DNA of 6,896 nucleotides from an uncultured Mycoplasmatota bacterium (GTDB lineage Bacteria; Bacillota_I; Bacilli_A; RF39; UBA660): positions 1 through 6,896 of the forward strand of contig CAMMKE010000056.1 of NCBI GenBank assembly GCA_946497375.1, read 5' to 3'. This document shows, piece after piece, positions 3,789-6,896 of this stretch (position 1 is its first letter; the number at the start of each line of letters is the position of its first letter). A program made the translations under genes and the position numbers. The notes beneath the pieces are model-generated. The model saw only the letters and a list, made by a program, of their open reading frames with translations. It ran no database searches and had not been told where the DNA came from.

Positions 3789-4909
3789 TACTCATCACTC
3801 CCTTCTAAAAATTGACTACTTAAGGAAGTAAGAAGACTACCTCTTGTAATTAAGCCTTGTAAAATACCTTTAGAATTAACTACAGGAATAGTTGTAGTCT
3901 TAGCATTTGTTACTACATTTAATACATCTAAAAGAGAGTCTGTTTCTTTAACACTAATAGAGTTTTTAGATATATAGTTACTAGCACTTTTCTTTAGATT
4001 AGAACTAGGTGATAATTCATCTATAATAATAGAACCTAAATATTTTTTCTTACTATCTACAACCATTAATGTATCTACTTTTAAGTTTCTCATTTTTGTA
4101 AGGCATCTAAACAAAGATAAGTTTTCACGGCAAGTGACAGGATTTTTTAACATAATATCTTTTACTTTAATAAATTCAGGAGAAGTCCATATTCTCTTAG
4201 GCCCTACAAAGTTACTAACAAACTTATTCTTAGGATGTTTTAAAATATTTTCAGGAGTATCATACTGAATAATATGTCCTCCATCCATAATACAGATTTT
4301 ATCTGCTATTTTGATGGCTTCATCCATATCATGAGTAACAAAGACTATCGTCTTTTTAAACTTTTCTTCAATTCTTAAAAGTTCATCTTGTAAAGAGTTC
4401 CTAGTCATAGGGTCCAATGCTGAAAATGGTTCATCCATAAGTATTATAGAAGGGTCTGTTAAAAAGGCTCTTGCCACCCCAACGCGCTGTTGCTGTCCTC
4501 CTGATAATTCGGTAGGATATCTATCTAAATAAGATAAATCAAGTCCTACCATATCCATCATTTCTTTAGTTTTTTTATTAATATCATCATCAGGCATTTT
4601 CTTTAATTTAGCGATTAACTCTATATTTTCTCTAATTGTAAGATGAGGAAAAAGCCCTGTCTGTTGGATAACATAACCGATATTTCTTCTTAGTTCAATA
4701 ACATTTTTCGCAAGTATATCTTCTCCATCTATTAAAATATGTCCTTTAGTAGGATTAATTAATCTATTAATCATCTTTAAAGTTGTAGTTTTTCCACAAC
4801 CACTCTCTCCTATTAAACAAACGATATTTCCTGTTTCTATTTTAAACGAAATATTAGAAAGAACAGTATTATTTTTATATTTTTTAAAGACATTTTTAAA
4901 CTCTATCAT
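3788..4909 (-). CDS. ABC transporter ATPase with tandem CBS domains (ProV/OpuCA/EgtV-like)
   Basis: A 373-residue cytoplasmic ATPase that powers the adjacent fused permease. Walker A GESGCGKT is at 34-41, Q-loop around 82-84, signature LSGGQ at 135-139, Walker B IILMDE at 155-160, D-loop SALD at 163-166 and the switch His at 193 (VTHDMDEA). All catalytic motifs are intact. Residues about 247-365 are two CBS domains (KDIMLKNPVTC, then KTTTIPVVNSKGILQGLITR), which in OpuA/OpuC-type ATPases sense ionic strength or nucleotides. SD AGGGG lies about 6 nt before the ATG. The gap to the upstream metallo-hydrolase gene is 12 nt and the overlap with the permease gene is one base, so this is a three-gene operon. 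Confidence 0.92.
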   Translation of the reverse strand: MIEFKNVFKKYKNNTVLSNISFKIETGNIVCLIGESGCGKTTTLKMINRLINPTKGHILIDGEDILAKNVIELRRNIGYVIQQTGLFPHLTIRENIELIAKLKKMPDDDINKKTKEMMDMVGLDLSYLDRYPTELSGGQQQRVGVARAFLTDPSIILMDEPFSALDPMTRNSLQDELLRIEEKFKKTIVFVTHDMDEAIKIADKICIMDGGHIIQYDTPENILKHPKNKFVSNFVGPKRIWTSPEFIKVKDIMLKNPVTCRENLSLFRCLTKMRNLKVDTLMVVDSKKKYLGSIIIDELSPSSNLKKSASNYISKNSISVKETDSLLDVLNVVTNAKTTTIPVVNSKGILQGLITRGSLLTSLSSQFLEGSDE

Positions 4910-4921
4910 GATTTACCCCTT

Positions 4922-5557
4922 TTAATAAAATATTTTACTTTCTATTTCTTTATCTATATTATTAACAAAGTATTTTGCATCTAACTCATCTCCTACAGCA
5001 AGGCCATAATGAATAGGAATAGCATATTTAGGTTTTATGGTATTAGCAAGTTCTACGGCTTCTTCCCTAGTCATTGTATAAGTCCCACCTACTGGTAAGA
5101 AAATAACATCTGCTTTTATCACCTTTAACTCATCTAAGACATCAGTATCTCTTGCAATATAATATGTAACATTATTTAAAGTTACAATATAACCAACATA
5201 TCCTGCATCTTTAGGATGATATTCTTTATCTATGTTATAAGCAGGTACTGTCATAAATGATATGTTATTTAAGTTATATATATTTTCTGGTTTTACTTCT
5301 AAAGTCTTGTAATTACTATCTAACTTTTCTATAACACTAGATGGTCCAATTATAATAGTTTTTTCATTTACTAAATTATTTATAGAATCTAAGTCAAAAT
5401 GGTCCCAATGTGAATGAGTTATAAAAATATAATCGGCATTATTTATTTTTTCTTTAATATCATATGGGTCAAAATAAATAGTTAAGCCATCACTAATCTT
5501 AATACTACTCTGGCAATTTATAGAAATATTATTTAAATCTTTTAACATTTTTTTCAC
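4922..5557 (-). CDS. MBL-fold metal-dependent hydrolase (UlaG-like, COG2220-type)
   Basis: A 211-residue metallo-beta-lactamase-fold protein. The metal site THSHWDHFD gives His48, His50, Asp52 and His53. Further expected ligands are Asp137 (in IARDTD) and His183 (in PIHYG). YHPKDAGYVGYIV (113-125) matches the conserved HP-G-GY segment of UlaG-like proteins. The usual His before the third-ligand GD motif is replaced (IARD in place of the common HAGD). The family includes lactonases and phosphodiesterases as well as many uncharacterised enzymes. The substrate is unknown. It is the first gene of the transporter operon, 12 nt before the ATPase, so it may process the imported compound. GAGG lies 10 nt before the ATG. 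Confidence 0.85.
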   Translation of the reverse strand: MKKMLKDLNNISINCQSSIKISDGLTIYFDPYDIKEKINNADYIFITHSHWDHFDLDSINNLVNEKTIIIGPSSVIEKLDSNYKTLEVKPENIYNLNNISFMTVPAYNIDKEYHPKDAGYVGYIVTLNNVTYYIARDTDVLDELKVIKADVIFLPVGGTYTMTREEAVELANTIKPKYAIPIHYGLAVGDELDAKYFVNNIDKEIESKIFY

Positions 5558-5573
5558 TTCCTCTACCTTCTTA

Positions 5574-5602
5574 ATTATATCAAGTTCTATAAATATTTGG
5601 AA
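5574..5602 (-). promoter_or_regulatory. Promoter of the hydrolase/transporter operon
   Basis: On the minus strand the -10 is TATAAT (plus 5574-5579), preceded by TGA (extended -10). A weak -35, TTCCAA, lies 17 nt upstream (plus 5597-5602). Predicted start near 5567, about 10 nt before the start codon at 5557, which leaves room only for the SD. Confidence 0.5.
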
Positions 5603-5649
5603 TAAAAGTTTAAAAAAAGTTCATATTAAAGATGAAAGGAATGATTTAA

Positions 5650-6090
5650 ATGGATGAGAGTTTAGAAATTGTTAATCATATTTATAAAGACAGTGAAATG
5701 GCTATTTCTACTTTAACTAAGCTTAGTAATACTTTAGAGAAAAAGGATAACAAGATTAAGGATACTGTTGAAGATATCATTAAAGGATATGAGAGATACT
5801 TTAAAGATGCTAAAAAGATATTAAATAAGAATAACTGTAAAAAAGAAAAAAATGGTCTTGTTTCTAAAGTAATGGCTAATATGGGTATTGATAAAGAGGT
5901 TAAAGATGATAATAGTGACTCTGCTATGGCTGATATGCTTATTAAAGGAGTATCTATGGGAAGTATTGATTTAGAGAAAAAATTAAAGAAGTATAAAGAT
6001 AAGGAAATTGATGATAAAGTCTTAGAACTTGCTAATGACTTTAAGGATTTTCAAGATGATATTATTAAAAAGTTAAAAGAATATTTGTAA
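5650..6090 (+). CDS. Helical protein of unknown function, possibly ferritin-like/DUF2383-like
   Basis: A 146-residue, highly charged, soluble protein with no signal peptide or membrane segment. It looks all-helical: helices at about 3-30, 35-60, a Met-rich segment 72-102 (VSKVMANMGIDK and MADMLIKGVSMGS) and 103-145. The SMGSIDLEKKLKKYKDKEID stretch resembles the helix after the hinge in DUF2383-like/ferritin-like bundles, but I see no convincing di-iron Glu/His set. SD AAAGGA (5635-5640) is 9 nt before the ATG. It is divergent from the transporter operon (about 90 bp between starts) and convergent with the next gene. The family is a suggestion only; the ORF itself is solid. Confidence 0.75.
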   Translation: MDESLEIVNHIYKDSEMAISTLTKLSNTLEKKDNKIKDTVEDIIKGYERYFKDAKKILNKNNCKKEKNGLVSKVMANMGIDKEVKDDNSDSAMADMLIKGVSMGSIDLEKKLKKYKDKEIDDKVLELANDFKDFQDDIIKKLKEYL

Positions 6091-6095
6091 AAGAA

Positions 6096-6123
6096 AACTA
6101 CTGAGCATTTAAGTTCAGTAGTT
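6096..6123. terminator. Bidirectional terminator between convergent genes
   Basis: AACTACTGA (6096-6104) pairs perfectly with TCAGTAGTT (6115-6123) around a 10-nt loop, followed by ATTTTAA on the plus strand and preceded by AAAAGAAA, which reads as a T-rich tract on the minus strand. The right arm overlaps the stop codon of the minus-strand gene. Confidence 0.7.
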
Positions 6124-6820
6124 ATTTTAAAGCTTTAGCTAATAAATGAGGTTGTTCTTCTCCTATATTTCCACCAATATTAGAGTATTTATCAGTAAAG
6201 ATAATATCTCCTTGTTCTATTAAGTTTCCTGTATTATCAAAGTAAATAGCATTACTAGCAGAGTCTACAATGGTATCATTACATTTAGCATAAGCATGGT
6301 AATGTCCTCCTACAAAGATATTAGGGACATAACTAACAATAGCATCATACTCTTTATTTTCCTTAACAAACTCTAAAGTTCTGTCAAAACACTCTCCTGT
6401 TAGTTTTTTATTAAAGATGTATGATGACTTAGTATCTTTAAAATATTCACTTGCTTTTCCTAATCTAATAGTTCCAAATGTTGTTTCTAATATCATTTTA
6501 TCTTTATCATTAGTTGCTTTATTTATAAGTGGAACATCTTTTATATTTATTAAAGGATTAGATGATAATGCTTCATAAATACACTCATTTAATAAAGCTT
6601 GTTGGTTACAATTTTTTTGTTTTAAAAGTAGCGATACTTCATCTTTTTGATATTTAGATAATTCTACATAGTTATAAATAAAGGTATCTTGTAGTTTAGT
6701 TAGTTCTTTATAAGGTAAATTATAACGAATTGCAAGATGCTTAAAATACATCAATACTTGTTCTAAAACTTGTTTATCGGCTTCTCTCATTACTTCTTCT
6801 TTAAATTCATAATCACCCAT
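6122..6820 (-). CDS. Uncharacterised protein, possible transglutaminase-like cysteine enzyme
   Basis: 232 residues, no signal peptide or membrane helix. The N-terminal half (about 5-90) is helical and charged. The C-terminal half contains TGECFDRTLEFVKEN (Cys144), then GGHYHAYAKCNDTIVDSASN with His173, His175 and Asp186. The order Cys at a helix start, His-x-aromatic on a strand, then Asp after a short turn is that of the transglutaminase-like/papain-like fold, so Cys144-His175-Asp186 is a candidate triad. I do not recognise the family and the enzyme idea is inference. An SD-like AGGGG lies about 8 nt before the ATG; a second ATG follows at residue 11. Convergent with the helical protein; no operon partner in the window. 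Confidence 0.72.
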   Translation of the reverse strand: MGDYEFKEEVMREADKQVLEQVLMYFKHLAIRYNLPYKELTKLQDTFIYNYVELSKYQKDEVSLLLKQKNCNQQALLNECIYEALSSNPLINIKDVPLINKATNDKDKMILETTFGTIRLGKASEYFKDTKSSYIFNKKLTGECFDRTLEFVKENKEYDAIVSYVPNIFVGGHYHAYAKCNDTIVDSASNAIYFDNTGNLIEQGDIIFTDKYSNIGGNIGEEQPHLLAKALK

Positions 6821-6845
6821 AACCTCATCCCCTTTTAGTGGCTAT

Positions 6846-6851
6846 ATTGTA
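6846..6851 (-). promoter_or_regulatory. Probable -10 element upstream of the possible cysteine enzyme
   Basis: TACAAT on the minus strand, about 25 nt before the ATG. No good -35 lies at 16-18 nt spacing. The window ends 45 bp further on, so the wider control region is mostly out of view. Confidence 0.35.
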
Positions 6852-6896
6852 CCAAATTTCTGACGAAAAGTCTTTAGTTCTATCAAAAAATATATT

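Overview
The window is strongly AT-rich and looks like a low-G+C Firmicutes/Bacilli-type genome, possibly an uncultured gut lineage. The support is purine-rich Shine-Dalgarno (SD) sequences, sigma-A-type promoters, short intergenic gaps with hairpin/T-tract terminators, and TAA as the stop of all eight ordinary genes. Tryptophans are encoded by TGG wherever checked, so the standard code applies and not the UGA=Trp mollicute code. No tRNA, rRNA, CRISPR array or transposase gene was seen.

Layout. Positions 1-135 hold a terminator-like double hairpin and a promoter. At 148-639 (+) is a family-6-type uracil/hypoxanthine DNA glycosylase, convergent across a shared terminator with a small CopZ-like heavy-metal-binding protein (656-874, -). 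A Nudix hydrolase lies at 1386-1817 (-). A minus-strand operon follows at 2223-5557: a metallo-beta-lactamase-fold protein, a CBS-domain ABC ATPase, and a fused permease/substrate-binding protein of the glycine betaine/choline/carnitine/ergothioneine importer class. A helical protein of unknown function (5650-6090, +) is convergent with a possible transglutaminase-like cysteine enzyme (6122-6820, -).

The most interesting part is the two 'empty' gaps, 875-1385 and 1818-2222. Each carries the same compact module. It has a plus-strand promoter inside a nearly identical 29-bp block, a 5' leader, a tiny leader ORF whose TGA overlaps the next ATG, a 22- or 30-residue very hydrophobic peptide, a hairpin at its stop codon, and a 3' region whose end can fold back onto the extreme 5' end of the transcript. 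An extended -10 promoter on the opposite strand could drive an antisense RNA of about 110 nt over the 3' region. This is the architecture of a type I toxin-antitoxin locus (hydrophobic peptide mRNA plus 3'-overlapping antisense RNA). The two peptides and most leader sequence differ, but the 5'-3' pairing is kept with different bases, which is covariation-like evidence for a functional RNA structure. I did not recognise the family.

The two modules are interleaved with minus-strand genes: copZ-like, module 1, Nudix, module 2, transporter operon. Each putative antisense RNA therefore points the same way as the gene to its right, with no clear terminator between them. Each toxin promoter sits back to back with the gene to its left. 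This could couple the modules to neighbouring transcription, but that is inference.
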